A stretch of DNA of 64,000 nt, from assembly GCA_905479075.1 (NCBI GenBank), contig CAJQLA010000017.1:1-64000 (forward strand), written 5' to 3'. The DNA is from an uncultured Gammaproteobacteria bacterium. Its GTDB lineage: Bacteria > Pseudomonadota > Gammaproteobacteria > Nitrosococcales > Methylophagaceae. Under the pieces are notes generated by a model. That model worked only from the letters and a program-made list of their open reading frames with translations, searched no databases and was not told where the DNA came from. The translations under genes and the position numbers were made by a program. Shown piece after piece: positions 1-8,700 of this stretch (the stretch's first letter is position 1; each line of letters starts with the position of its first letter).

Positions 1-79
1 TCCCGAACTCAGAAGTGAAACGACTTAGCGCCGATGATAGTGTGGGAGTTCCCATGTGAAAGTAGGTCACTGCCAGGCT
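1..79 (+). rRNA. rrf: 5S ribosomal RNA, 3' part
   Basis: The window opens inside a 5S rRNA gene. Bases 3-20 (CCGAACTCAGAAGTGAAA) and the closing TGCCAGGC (71-78) match the well-known E. coli 5S sequence. The first about 40 bases lie outside the window. The exact 3' end may be off by one or two bases. The rest of the rRNA operon should lie upstream. Confidence 0.93.
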
Positions 80-88
80 TTTATACTA

Positions 89-123
89 AATACCCAGTCC
101 CAATAAGGTCTGGGTATTTTTTT
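89..123 (+). terminator. Terminator after the 5S rRNA
   Basis: A 9-bp perfect stem (AATACCCAG at 89-97, CTGGGTATT at 110-118) is followed directly by a run of T. Its place ten bases after the 5S gene fits the rRNA operon terminator. Confidence 0.9.
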
Positions 124-253
124 ATCTACAGAATGATAATGAATGAGTTAGTCAGAATGACATTTAGGTCAGAAACAAAAATGGACAGCCTAACGGTCAA
201 TAGGTTGAAGTGCACGATGTACTTTATCAAACAGGGTAGGTTTTTATACAGGG

Positions 254-282
254 AAAGATCATCTCTAATGGGTGATCTTTTT
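254..282 (+). terminator. Second terminator-like hairpin downstream of the rRNA operon
   Basis: AAAGATCATC (254-263) pairs with GGTGATCTTT (271-280) with one wobble, and the sequence ends in five T. It could be a backup rRNA terminator. The rest of the 80-368 interval shows no gene or tRNA. Confidence 0.6.
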
Positions 283-368
283 GATACTCGGGTGGTTTAG
301 CAGTTACTTTTATTAAAATTTATTACTGCTAATTCCTTCTTTATTTAATTAAATAGGATTTTGAAACT

Positions 369-659
369 ATGGCTATGCCAGAAATTATTGTAGAAAAAAA
401 TTTAAGCGATGCTCGTAAAGCGGAGTTAGGTATCGCGAGCTGGAACATTTGGGACTGTCCTGTTATGCAGTTCCGTCTGGACTTTGATGAAGAGTCAGAG
501 CACTCCTATATCCTAGAAGGAGAAATTGTAGTTACACCAGACGATGGTGAACCTGTTACAGTCGTGCCAGGTGATTATGTTATTTTCCCCAAAGGTTTAA
601 AAAGCATGTGGAGTGTAACGAAAACATTGAAAAAGCATTATATGAAAACAGCTGACTAA
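369..659 (+). CDS. Small cupin-domain protein
   Basis: This 96-residue protein is a single cupin barrel of the DUF861/EutQ-like type. The stretch with SEHSYILEGEIVVTPDDGE and then VVPGDYVIFPKG is the two-motif cupin signature. The specific substrate is not known; such proteins bind metals or small ligands, and the single His (SEH) is fewer than in classic metal cupins. The gene stands alone, between rRNA terminators and its own terminator. Two in-frame ATG codons (369 and 375) are possible starts; the first is used here. It is probably cytoplasmic, since no signal peptide is visible. Confidence 0.8.
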   Translation: MAMPEIIVEKNLSDARKAELGIASWNIWDCPVMQFRLDFDEESEHSYILEGEIVVTPDDGEPVTVVPGDYVIFPKGLKSMWSVTKTLKKHYMKTAD

Positions 660-679
660 ATATACTCAGAGTTACAATA

Positions 680-708
680 AAAAAGGCATCCAACTGGATG
701 CCTTTTTT
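680..708 (+). terminator. Terminator of the cupin gene
   Basis: AAAAAGGCATCC (680-691) and GGATGCCTTTTTT (696-708) form a 12-bp stem with a four-base loop and a T run. It follows the cupin stop by 20 bases. Its A/T flanks also allow it to end transcripts arriving from the minus-strand gene at 727. Confidence 0.9.
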
Positions 709-726
709 ATATATATAGCAGTTATT

Positions 727-1269
727 TTATTCGGTAGGGCAGCTATGCTGTTCCTGCGCTGTATCACAAACACTTGTCTGGCTTATTAAATCTTGCCACT
801 CTGTTACTTTGTCATCTGTAACAGGAATTTTCCATAATTTACGGAGATGGTATAACTTGTCATTACCCATAATGGCGAGTTCTATGGATGTAATGGTGAG
901 GTCTTTTTGCTCACATGATGTTTGCCAAGAGATAGCTTGGTAGCCATTAATGACTCTATTCTCGACAGCAGTAGCATTATGGTTTAGGCAAATACGATCT
1001 ACAGTTTCATCTTGTGCAATTTTTAAATCATCTAGTGTTTTTCGCCTAGCATCAACAATATTGATAGAGTAATGATCTGAGAATCCTCGCTCTATACTTC
1101 TCCATAGTTGCGTATAGTTATCGTGCTCGTCTAAAGTGAATGGCCGGTATTTGTCGAAATCTGAAAATTCGGGGCCAAATTGGGTAACTAGATTCTCACC
1201 TGTTGTTAAATCACTAGCGTAGCCCAAGGGTGAAATTAATAGGGCAATGGCTGCAAGTGTACTTTTCAT
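727..1269 (-). CDS. Hypothetical secreted protein
   Basis: I do not recognise the family. Starting at the ATG at 1269 the product is 180 residues with a clear signal peptide (MKSTLAAIALLISPLGYA, cleavage near residue 18). This start has a TGAGA-like ribosome site; a longer reading frame running back to 1467 would overlap the rhodanese gene and hide the signal peptide. The mature part has four Cys (in DRICLNH, QTSCEQK, TSVCDTA and HSCPTE), suggesting two disulfides in the periplasm. It lies 67 bases downstream of the rhodanese gene on the same strand and may be co-transcribed with it. No function can be given. Confidence 0.7.
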   Translation of the reverse strand: MKSTLAAIALLISPLGYASDLTTGENLVTQFGPEFSDFDKYRPFTLDEHDNYTQLWRSIERGFSDHYSINIVDARRKTLDDLKIAQDETVDRICLNHNATAVENRVINGYQAISWQTSCEQKDLTITSIELAIMGNDKLYHLRKLWKIPVTDDKVTEWQDLISQTSVCDTAQEQHSCPTE

Positions 1270-1336
1270 AGTATGTCTCATTTTAATATTTGTTTGAGGT
1301 AAACACACTTTTGTGTGCTCATGATAAATAGTCAGG

Positions 1337-1912
1337 TTATTCGAAGTACATTTTGTCTTCGGTGATTTTGTATGTCCAAGGTAAATTAGAATTTTTCCAA
1401 CCATTAACCACACGCTGACCTTTGTGATTACCTTCTTTAGCTTTGTCACCTTCAAAACCATCAACAACTGTGTATGCTTTGCTATAACCTAATTGATTAA
1501 GTAATGCTGCTGCTTTGGCACTTCGCGTTCCTGAACGGCACATTAGGAGAATTGTACTGTCCTTGTTAAGCCCTGCTTCTTCAATCTTTTCTTCGACGAC
1601 AACTGCAAAGTTACTATTAGGGACTTTGGTGAAACGATTTTTTTCACCATCCCATTCATCTAGATCATTTGTCATATAAGGAATATTGGTATCGGCATTG
1701 CTTGGCATACCTAGGAACTCAACTTCTGGACGAGTACGTACATCAATAAAATACACTTGGTCTGGGTTATTTGATTTCAATTCATATGCTTCGCTCGCTG
1801 TTACATATAGACCCTGAGGCGTTTGCTTATTTTCTGGTAAATCAGAAATATCCTTAGCGCAAGCAGTTTGAAATGAAAATAAGAAAAATAACAATAGAGT
1901 GAGTTTTTGCAC
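1337..1912 (-). CDS. Periplasmic rhodanese-like domain protein
   Basis: The 191-residue product has a signal peptide (about residues 1-19, ending ACA) and one rhodanese domain. The active-site loop is CRSGTRSA, with the catalytic Cys that can carry a persulfide. The family moves sulfane sulfur or acts in redox sulfur chemistry; export implies a periplasmic role. It may be co-transcribed with the secreted hypothetical gene downstream. The start codon at 1912 gives a textbook signal peptide. The natural sulfur donor and acceptor cannot be told from the sequence. Confidence 0.85.
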   Translation of the reverse strand: MQKLTLLLFFLFSFQTACAKDISDLPENKQTPQGLYVTASEAYELKSNNPDQVYFIDVRTRPEVEFLGMPSNADTNIPYMTNDLDEWDGEKNRFTKVPNSNFAVVVEEKIEEAGLNKDSTILLMCRSGTRSAKAAALLNQLGYSKAYTVVDGFEGDKAKEGNHKGQRVVNGWKNSNLPWTYKITEDKMYFE

Positions 1913-2029
1913 GACTAATACCTTCGATTTAATTGTGATTACGTTGACAGATCTAAGTAAACTTATAGATTTATTAGAGTATAAAACTATCCCATAGTTT
2001 CATTGAACAATCAACTTATAACCAAGTGT

Positions 2030-2953
2030 TTATTGGCTGTTGTAAGTTGTTATTTGACTATGCAGTTTATCCGTAAACTTGATATAGAGATAATTCGAGA
2101 TACTCATCGTACTAATGATGAATAAATGCCAATTTGATAGTCTTGGACGGGAGAACATTGCATTATCAGTTTGCTGTGATAATCGTTTTAAGCTGACGAG
2201 TCCAGATAAAGTAATAGCACGAATTTCCCAAGCTAAACGGCCTTTTATTCCGCTCGTGAGCATCCGAGATTGATCTATTATCTGTTGTGTATTTATATAG
2301 TAGCGACGTAATACCGGAGCCAATTCGGTTGTGTCATTGTCTGTAATACATTGTGTAATAGTTTTATCGCTGAAGTCCTGTAGAGGTAAATAAAGACGAT
2401 TGTTTTCTGTTAGATCTTGCTCAATATCTTGAAAGAAATTGATCAGCTGTAAGGCGGTACACAAAGCATCTGATTGTTGTAGTTGTTGCTGTGAAGGCTT
2501 GTCATTTAAATAAAGTAATAGGCGACCAATTGGGTTCGCTGAGCAACGGCAATAGTCAAAAATATCTTGCATATTTTGGTAACGGCTTTTTTGAACATCC
2601 TGTTGGAAAGCATTGAGTAAGTCATAGAAAAGTTCAATTGGTAAGCCATAACGGTTAATAACGTCTTCAAGTGCGATGAAGATAGGATCTGAATTTTGAT
2701 ATGACTGATTTTGAATAGTATCTAATGCAGCTTGATATTGTTCAAGTTGCTGATTGCGTTCAGCAGGCTCCAAATCACCTTCGTCAGCTATATCATCAGC
2801 TGTTCTAGCAAAAGCATAAATGACACTAATGGGGCGTCTCAGTTGTTTTGCTACTAATAAAGATGCAACGGGGAAGTTTTCGTAGTGGTTGTGAGCAAGA
2901 TTGATACAAAATTGATAGGCTTGTTCAAGCTTGTTGTCTGTCTCAGACATCAT
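2030..2953 (-). CDS. hpnC: Squalene/phytoene synthase family protein HpnC
   Basis: This is a trans-isoprenyl diphosphate synthase of the squalene/phytoene synthase family. The NHYENFPVAS segment near the start is typical of HpnC. The first Asp-rich motif is DDIADEGD and the second is FFQDIEQD; both bind Mg-diphosphate. In the three-enzyme HpnCDE route HpnC acts with HpnD and HpnE to make squalene from farnesyl diphosphate for hopanoids or C30 carotenoids. Neither partner is in this window. The usual start could be either ATG of the pair at 2953 and 2950, which overlap the rmuC stop; an upstream ATG at 2992 would run deeper into rmuC. Length is about 307 residues. Confidence 0.82.
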   Translation of the reverse strand: MMSETDNKLEQAYQFCINLAHNHYENFPVASLLVAKQLRRPISVIYAFARTADDIADEGDLEPAERNQQLEQYQAALDTIQNQSYQNSDPIFIALEDVINRYGLPIELFYDLLNAFQQDVQKSRYQNMQDIFDYCRCSANPIGRLLLYLNDKPSQQQLQQSDALCTALQLINFFQDIEQDLTENNRLYLPLQDFSDKTITQCITDNDTTELAPVLRRYYINTQQIIDQSRMLTSGIKGRLAWEIRAITLSGLVSLKRLSQQTDNAMFSRPRLSNWHLFIISTMSISNYLYIKFTDKLHSQITTYNSQ

Positions 2954-4244
2954 CAAGTTGTTGTTCATTGACTTCACGTATTGGTTTATCAATTTGTGGC
3001 GTGGCAGTAATATCTTCTTTAGCTCTTATGCCCATTTCAACAAAGCGTTTACCACTGGGTATTACATTTTTTTCAAGCGAGCCTACCGTTTTATTAAAAT
3101 GTTCGACACTGCTATTTAAGCTTGAGCCTAGTTTGGCAAGGTGGCTGCTAAAGATACTTAACCTTTTATAAAGTGTTTCACCTAGATCACGAATAGCAAT
3201 GGCATTATCCGTTAAGGCTTGTTGTTTCCAGCCATAAGATACAGCTCGAAGTAGTGCGATGAAATTAGTAGGTGTTGCCAGAATAATATTTGCCTGCATA
3301 GTATCTTCAAGCAATTTAGGATCTATTTGCAAAGCAGCTGAAAGAAAGTGTTCACCAGGAATAAATAACACAACAAATTCAGGTGACTGAGTGTATTCAG
3401 CCCAATAATTTTTGGCTGATAGCTCTTTGGCGCGATGACGAATTATTTGGCTGTGTCGTTTCAATTCAGCCTGTTTTTCTTTCTCATTTTGAGCTTGTAT
3501 GGATGATAGATAGGCATCTAAAGGTGTTTTTGCATCAACTATAATTTGGCGGTTTTCTGGTAATTTAATAATCATATCTGGTCTTATTCTGCCAGATTCT
3601 GTTTGTGTAGTTGTTTGCTCAAAAAAATCACAATTAGTGACCATTCCGCTAAGCTCTGCTAGGCGCCTAAGTGTCATCTCACCCCATTGGCCACGAACTT
3701 CAGGGCGTCTTAACGCTTGTACTAAATTATGTGTTTCTTGCTGTAGATTTTGTTGGCCATCATTGAGGTGTTTGATTGTGCTATGCAATTGACCATAGGA
3801 CTCTTTACGTTCTTTTTCTATTTCATGAATTTGTTTGGCAGTTTGTTGCAAGGCTTGGTTAATCGGTTTGACAAGTTGCTCTATGGCTTTCTCTTTATCT
3901 TGTAACTCGGCTTTCGCTTCACTTTGATGACGTTTTAAGTTTTCTTCAGCGAGTTTGATGAAATGATCATTATTACGACTGAGTGCTTCGTTTGATAATT
4001 TATTAAAGGTGTCTGCTAATTGGAAGCGGGCTTGATCGAGCATTTCATCAAGGTGTTCATTAGATTGACGCTCCAATTTAAGCGTCATGGCAAGTTCATG
4101 ATTATTTGTTTGTAGTCGTTTTATTTTACGGCGAAGAATAAGTACTGTCGTTAATATGCCAAAGAGAGTGCTACAAAATATTAGGATAATTAATCCGTTG
4201 GTATCGGTCGCTAAATTTTTAACAAAAGTAACGACTAAATCCAT
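2943..4244 (-). CDS. rmuC: DNA recombination protein RmuC
   Basis: The 433-residue protein begins with one membrane segment (about residues 14-36, GLIILIFCSTLFGILTTVLI), continues with a long Gln/Glu-rich coiled coil (about 40-180) and ends in the RmuC nuclease-like domain (GQWGEMTLRRLAELSGM, then IVDAKTPLDAYL and FIPGEHFL). RmuC is a membrane-anchored protein that limits inversions at short inverted repeats in E. coli. The gene overlaps the phosphatase gene upstream by ten bases and the hpnC start downstream, so it sits inside an operon. Length and domain order are normal. Confidence 0.92.
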   Translation of the reverse strand: MDLVVTFVKNLATDTNGLIILIFCSTLFGILTTVLILRRKIKRLQTNNHELAMTLKLERQSNEHLDEMLDQARFQLADTFNKLSNEALSRNNDHFIKLAEENLKRHQSEAKAELQDKEKAIEQLVKPINQALQQTAKQIHEIEKERKESYGQLHSTIKHLNDGQQNLQQETHNLVQALRRPEVRGQWGEMTLRRLAELSGMVTNCDFFEQTTTQTESGRIRPDMIIKLPENRQIIVDAKTPLDAYLSSIQAQNEKEKQAELKRHSQIIRHRAKELSAKNYWAEYTQSPEFVVLFIPGEHFLSAALQIDPKLLEDTMQANIILATPTNFIALLRAVSYGWKQQALTDNAIAIRDLGETLYKRLSIFSSHLAKLGSSLNSSVEHFNKTVGSLEKNVIPSGKRFVEMGIRAKEDITATPQIDKPIREVNEQQLDDV

Positions 4245-4888
4245 TTTAGTATTTCGCTGGGATGGTCAACAATAGCGTCTGCTTGCCAACTAGTCGGATC
4301 ATCATGAACACTGATGTAGCCATAACGGGCTGTGATGGTATGCATATTGGCATTTTTACCCGCTTCAATATCACGTTGGGCATCACCAATATAAACACAC
4401 TGTTCAGGTAGACAGGATAATAGTTCACAAGCATGGATCATGGGTGCAGGATGCGGTTTGCTATGGTCTGTGGTATCACCACTGACAATGCAGCCAGCTC
4501 TGCCAATAAGGCCTAACTTTTCAGACAATGGCTCGGTTAAAAATGCGGGCTTATTAGTAACGATACCCCATGCAATATTTTGTTGTTCCAGTTGCTCCAA
4601 CACTTCAGACATGCCAGAAAATAAGCGTGTTTCACGCGCTATATTATTTTCATATACTTCAATTAATCTTCGTTGTAGTTCAGCATAATCCGTATGTTCT
4701 GGTGTGATATTAAAACCAAGGCCTAACAAGCCTGCACTGCCATTACTCGCTACGGGACGAATAGTTTCGTAGTTCAGTGTTGAATAGCCTTCTTGTTGCA
4801 ATATCGTATTCAATGCATAGGCGAGATCAGGGGCAGTGTCGGCTAATGTCCCATCTAGGTCGAATAATATGGCGGAGTAGTTAGGCAT
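4235..4888 (-). CDS. mupP: HAD-family phosphatase (Gph / MupP type)
   Basis: The product starts [21 protein letters not shown], which carries the DxDGT motif of HAD phosphatases, and later has IVTNKP and GDAQRDIEAGKNA, completing the catalytic set. It is close to phosphoglycolate phosphatase. In Pseudomonas the gene directly after ubiG in an mtnA-mtaD-ubiG neighbourhood is MupP, which dephosphorylates N-acetylmuramic acid 6-phosphate in peptidoglycan recycling. The same neighbourhood here favours MupP, but Gph cannot be excluded. The ATG at 4888 overlaps the ubiG stop by one base (TAATG), so an in-frame ATG at 4909 inside ubiG was not used. Confidence 0.85.
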   Translation of the reverse strand: MPNYSAILFDLDGTLADTAPDLAYALNTILQQEGYSTLNYETIRPVASNGSAGLLGLGFNITPEHTDYAELQRRLIEVYENNIARETRLFSGMSEVLEQLEQQNIAWGIVTNKPAFLTEPLSEKLGLIGRAGCIVSGDTTDHSKPHPAPMIHACELLSCLPEQCVYIGDAQRDIEAGKNANMHTITARYGYISVHDDPTSWQADAIVDHPSEILKWI

Positions 4889-5598
4889 TATTCTTCTGGT
4901 TTTTTGCAATGCAAAAGATAGTTAACATGAACATCATCACTTAGCTTAAAGGCTTGCTTTAAAGGGTTGTAACTGATGCCTTTAATGTGACTAACTTGCA
5001 AACCTGCTTGTCGACACCATTTTGCTAATTCAGATGGTTTAATGAACCGTTTATAGTCATGCGTCCCTTTTGGCAGCATATTCATGATGTATTCAGCACC
5101 GAGTACGGCTAAAAGATATGCCTTTGGATGACGGTTTAAGGTTGAGAAAAACAGGTCACCACCCGGTTTTACCAGATCTGCACAAGCTTGAATAATAGAC
5201 AGCGGATCAGGTACATGCTCAAGCATTTCCATACAAGTGACAAGGTCATAGTTTTGTGCAGATTGTTGTGCTTTTTCTTCTGCGGTGATGTGTTGATAAT
5301 CGATGGTTAGTTCTGCTTCCAGAGCGTGGAGCTTAGCGACATTGAGTGCCATTTCGCCCATATCAATTCCAGTGGTATTAGCTCCTGATTTAGCTAAGGC
5401 TTCAGATAGAATACCACCACCACAACCAACATCGATAACGTGCTTATTATCTAAAGAACACTGCTTAGATATAAATTCCAGACGAAGCGGATTGAGATCA
5501 TGAAGCGGTTTTGATTCGCCTTCAAGATCCCACCAATTGGACGCTAAGGCATCAAATTTGGCTATTTCGGATGGATCTACGTTCTTTTGGTCTGTCAT
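4888..5598 (-). CDS. ubiG: Bifunctional ubiquinone O-methyltransferase UbiG
   Basis: UbiG makes both O-methylations of ubiquinone synthesis with S-adenosylmethionine. The 236-residue product has the family N-terminus ([18 protein letters not shown]), the SAM-binding motif [21 protein letters not shown] and the [13 protein letters not shown] post motif [13 protein letters not shown]. Length matches the family. It overlaps the upstream mtaD gene by four bases and the downstream phosphatase by one, so all three are likely translated from one message. Confidence 0.95.
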   Translation of the reverse strand: MTDQKNVDPSEIAKFDALASNWWDLEGESKPLHDLNPLRLEFISKQCSLDNKHVIDVGCGGGILSEALAKSGANTTGIDMGEMALNVAKLHALEAELTIDYQHITAEEKAQQSAQNYDLVTCMEMLEHVPDPLSIIQACADLVKPGGDLFFSTLNRHPKAYLLAVLGAEYIMNMLPKGTHDYKRFIKPSELAKWCRQAGLQVSHIKGISYNPLKQAFKLSDDVHVNYLLHCKKPEE

Positions 5599-6917
5599 GG
5601 ATCTTCATGCCTTATTTTTTCAGCCCATTGTTGGGTATTTTGAATGATTTTAGATAGATTCATCGTAGTCAATTGACGATCTTTTAATAGTTGTTTACCG
5701 CTTACCCAAACATCGGTTACTTGATCCCGCCCGGTTGCATAGACTAGCTGTGAAATGATGTCATAGCAGGGTTGGCTTTCTATGCGACTTAAATCCACAG
5801 CAATTAAATCCGCAGATTTCCCTACTTCAACAGAGCCAATTTTATCATCTAGCCCTAATGCCTTGGCTGCATTAATCGTTGCCATTTCTAAAGCCTTATG
5901 TGCTGGTATAGCGCTAGCATCTTGGGCAACAGCTTTAGCTAATAATGCCGTTTGTTTTATTTCAGCAAACATATCTAAGTCATTATTAGATGCGGCGCCA
6001 TCTGTTCCTAGGGTGATGTTGATGCCTTGCTGATCAAGCTTCGCGACAGGACAAAATCCACTAGCTAACTTTAAATTAGACTCTGGACAATGTGTTATAT
6101 GGATACCATTATCAGCACATAAACTCATTTCTTGTTCATTTAACTGTGTCATATGTACAGCAGTTAAGCGAGGAGATAATAAGCCGAGATTATGAAGGCG
6201 CTCTAATGGTCTGAACCCATATTGTTCGATACTTTGTGAAATTTCACCAACAGTTTCATGAATATGCATATGAATGGTTACATCCAGTTCTTCTGCATTC
6301 ATAATAACTTTAGCTAAGGTGTCGTCAGATACTGTATAAGGTGCATGTGGGGCATAGGAAGTGGTAATACGCTCATGGCGACGATAGCGATCATGTAATT
6401 GCTGACCTTTATGTAGGTATTCTTCGGTATCAGCAGCCCATGCACTTGGGAAATCGATGACCACCATGCCTAAGTTGGCTCTAATGCCACTTTGATCAGC
6501 CACACGCCCAGTAGCATCAGGGAAGAAATACATATCATTAAAGCAAGTGGTTCCACCACGAATCATTTCAGCAATAGCCAATTCAGATCCAGCTTCAACG
6601 AAACTATCGCTTATCCAACGCTTTTCTGCTGGCCAAATATGATTGTTTAGCCATGTCATCAAAGGCAGATCATCAGCTAAGCCACGAAACAAAGACATGG
6701 CGGCGTGATTGTGATTATTAATCAGGCCAGGCATTACACAGTGCTGGTCATAATGTTGTTCACTATTAGCTGTGTATTTTTGCTTTGCCTCAGTTTGAGG
6801 CATAAGCGCTACAATATCGCCTTGATGGATAATGACGGAATAATGTTCAAGCACCACATTTGCAGGGGCGATCGGAACAAGCCAACGGGCATTTATAATA
6901 AGGTCTACATTTTCCAT
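5595..6917 (-). CDS. mtaD: 5-methylthioadenosine / S-adenosylhomocysteine deaminase
   Basis: An amidohydrolase of the TRZ/ATZ family, 440 residues. Metal ligands are visible in [12 protein letters not shown] (HxH), [10 protein letters not shown] and GTDGAASNN. The gene stands head to head with mtnA and next to ubiG, the same order as in Pseudomonas, where this enzyme deaminates methylthioadenosine to methylthioinosine. By that parallel it feeds methionine salvage together with MtnA. The phosphorylase that would link the two steps is not in the window. Substrate choice between methylthioadenosine, adenosylhomocysteine and related compounds cannot be decided from sequence alone. Confidence 0.9.
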   Translation of the reverse strand: MENVDLIINARWLVPIAPANVVLEHYSVIIHQGDIVALMPQTEAKQKYTANSEQHYDQHCVMPGLINNHNHAAMSLFRGLADDLPLMTWLNNHIWPAEKRWISDSFVEAGSELAIAEMIRGGTTCFNDMYFFPDATGRVADQSGIRANLGMVVIDFPSAWAADTEEYLHKGQQLHDRYRRHERITTSYAPHAPYTVSDDTLAKVIMNAEELDVTIHMHIHETVGEISQSIEQYGFRPLERLHNLGLLSPRLTAVHMTQLNEQEMSLCADNGIHITHCPESNLKLASGFCPVAKLDQQGINITLGTDGAASNNDLDMFAEIKQTALLAKAVAQDASAIPAHKALEMATINAAKALGLDDKIGSVEVGKSADLIAVDLSRIESQPCYDIISQLVYATGRDQVTDVWVSGKQLLKDRQLTTMNLSKIIQNTQQWAEKIRHEDP

Positions 6918-6953
6918 AGTGTGTGATTATACCGTCATCGACTGGAGAACACA

Positions 6954-8000
6954 TTGACGAAAACAAATGATGGGATACAAGCTATAAAATGGCTTGATAA
7001 TAAGTTGTATTTATTAGATCAAAGGTGTTTGCCTGATAAGCAATTATGGCAAATTTATGACGAAGCACTAGATGTCAGTAAAGCAATTACTGATATGGTC
7101 GTACGTGGCGCACCTGCAATAGGCATTACGGCTGCCTATGCTGTGGTATTAGCAGCAAGAGCTGCTTGGGCAAGCCATAAGATAGAGTGGAAGCAGGTCA
7201 TGCACACGCCCTTGAAGCAGCTAGCTGCTTCAAGACCTACAGCTGTCAACTTACATTGGGCTATTGAACGAATGACACTATTTTACGCTAACTTAGCTGA
7301 TGATCATTCTCCAGAAGTAGAACTATTAAAAGAAGCTAAACGCATTCATCAAGAGGATATTGCTGCTAATCATACGATGGGCCGTTTAGGTGCTGAATTA
7401 TTAACAGAAAATAGCTCGGTATTAACGCATTGTAATGCCGGTGCATTAGCTACAGGTGGTTTTGGTACTGCTCTGGGTGTCATTAGACAGGGTTATAGTG
7501 AGGGTAAGATAAAACAGGTTTATACAGATGAAACACGACCTTGGTTGCAAGGTTCTCGCTTAACCGCTTGGGAGTTAAATCACGATAATATTCCGGTGAT
7601 ATTGCAGATAGAAGGTGCGGCAGCTTCGCTAATGGCGACGGGAGAATTGAATTGGATCATTGTGGGAGCTGATCGCATTACCGCCAATGGTGATGTGGCT
7701 AATAAAATAGGGACTTATATGTTAGCAATTTTGGCACAATATCATGGTGTTAAAATGATGGTAGTTGCACCTAGTTCAACCATAGATTGGCAGTTAGATT
7801 CAGGTGACGATATTCCTATTGAACAACGTGCAGTAACTGAAGTGACAACATTACAAGGTCAGCAAATAGCGCCGGAAGGCATCGCGGCATTGAACCCTGC
7901 TTTTGATATCACGCCAGCAGAATTAATTGATGCAATTGTCACGGAGAAGGGTGTTATTCTATCGCCATCAATAGAGGCAATGCGTGCTATTAAAGTATGA
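6954..8000 (+). CDS. mtnA: S-methyl-5-thioribose-1-phosphate isomerase
   Basis: MtnA converts methylthioribose 1-phosphate to methylthioribulose 1-phosphate in methionine salvage. The 348-residue product has VVRGAPAIGITAAYA, the catalytic Cys motif THCNAGALATGGFGTALGV and the catalytic Asp in IVGADRITANGDVANKIGTY. The start is a TTG at 6954; GGAG at 6944-6947 gives a good ribosome site seven bases ahead, and no ATG fits better. Only 36 bases separate it from the divergent mtaD, so the two promoters must be very tight or overlap the coding sequences. Confidence 0.95.
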   Translation: MTKTNDGIQAIKWLDNKLYLLDQRCLPDKQLWQIYDEALDVSKAITDMVVRGAPAIGITAAYAVVLAARAAWASHKIEWKQVMHTPLKQLAASRPTAVNLHWAIERMTLFYANLADDHSPEVELLKEAKRIHQEDIAANHTMGRLGAELLTENSSVLTHCNAGALATGGFGTALGVIRQGYSEGKIKQVYTDETRPWLQGSRLTAWELNHDNIPVILQIEGAAASLMATGELNWIIVGADRITANGDVANKIGTYMLAILAQYHGVKMMVVAPSSTIDWQLDSGDDIPIEQRAVTEVTTLQGQQIAPEGIAALNPAFDITPAELIDAIVTEKGVILSPSIEAMRAIKV

Positions 8001-8025
8001 CGACACAAAGATATAAGGAGTCAAA

Positions 8026-8700
8026 ATGAGTCGAACAGTATTGGTGACCGGTAGCAATCGGGGTATTGGTTTAGAGATTTGTACACAACTGAAACAGCGT
8101 AGTGATCATGTGATTGCAACCTGTCGTAAAGCGTCAGATGCACTGCAAGCACTCAATGTCGAAATTATTGAAGATGTTGAAGTGAGTGATTTAAATAGCC
8201 TAGCTTCCTTGGCTGAAAAGCTCGATGGTAGAAAACTAGATTGGTTGATTAATAATGCAGGCATAGCGGGCAGCTTACAGATTAGCGATATTGATCCCAG
8301 CACTATTGACAGCTTTAAGCGGATGTATGAGGTCAATAGCCTTGGACCGTTGTTTACCACCCAAAGCTTGCTTAATAACCTAACGGATGGTTCAAAAGTA
8401 GGCATTATTACTAGCCGTATGGGTTCTATTGCTGATAATGATTCTGGTGGCAGCTATGCTTATCGTATGTCTAAATCAGCAGTGAATGCAGCTGGAAAAT
8501 CATTATCGATTGACCTACAACCACGAGGGATTGCTGTAGGCATTCTCCATCCTGGTTATGTCCGTACCGATATGACGGGCCATAATGGCTTAATGGACAC
8601 GGATGAATCAGCTCGCGGTTTGATAGCGCGTATGGATGAACTTAATTTAGGCAACACAGGTTCATTTTGGCACAGTAATGGTGACCTGCTTCCTTGGTGA
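8026..8700 (+). CDS. Short-chain dehydrogenase/reductase
   Basis: A classical SDR of 224 residues with the nucleotide-binding TGSNRGIG near the start, the NNAG motif, a central catalytic Ser (IITSRMGS) and the YxxxK pair in YRMSKSA. PGYVRTDM after the active site is typical. The substrate is unknown; the short length resembles the carbonyl-reductase/sniffer group of SDRs. AAGGAG at 8015-8020 is a good ribosome site before the ATG. It sits 25 bases after mtnA and overlaps the next gene, so it probably belongs to the mtnA transcript. Confidence 0.88.
   Translation: MSRTVLVTGSNRGIGLEICTQLKQRSDHVIATCRKASDALQALNVEIIEDVEVSDLNSLASLAEKLDGRKLDWLINNAGIAGSLQISDIDPSTIDSFKRMYEVNSLGPLFTTQSLLNNLTDGSKVGIITSRMGSIADNDSGGSYAYRMSKSAVNAAGKSLSIDLQPRGIAVGILHPGYVRTDMTGHNGLMDTDESARGLIARMDELNLGNTGSFWHSNGDLLPW

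Noticed and set aside
34..300. An open frame starting in the 5S rRNA and running past two hairpins
   Set aside because: It covers part of the 5S gene and two terminators, has no ribosome site and no protein-like composition.
1270..1467. Longer start for the secreted hypothetical gene at 727-1269
   Set aside because: It would overlap the rhodanese gene by 130 bases and bury a clear signal peptide.
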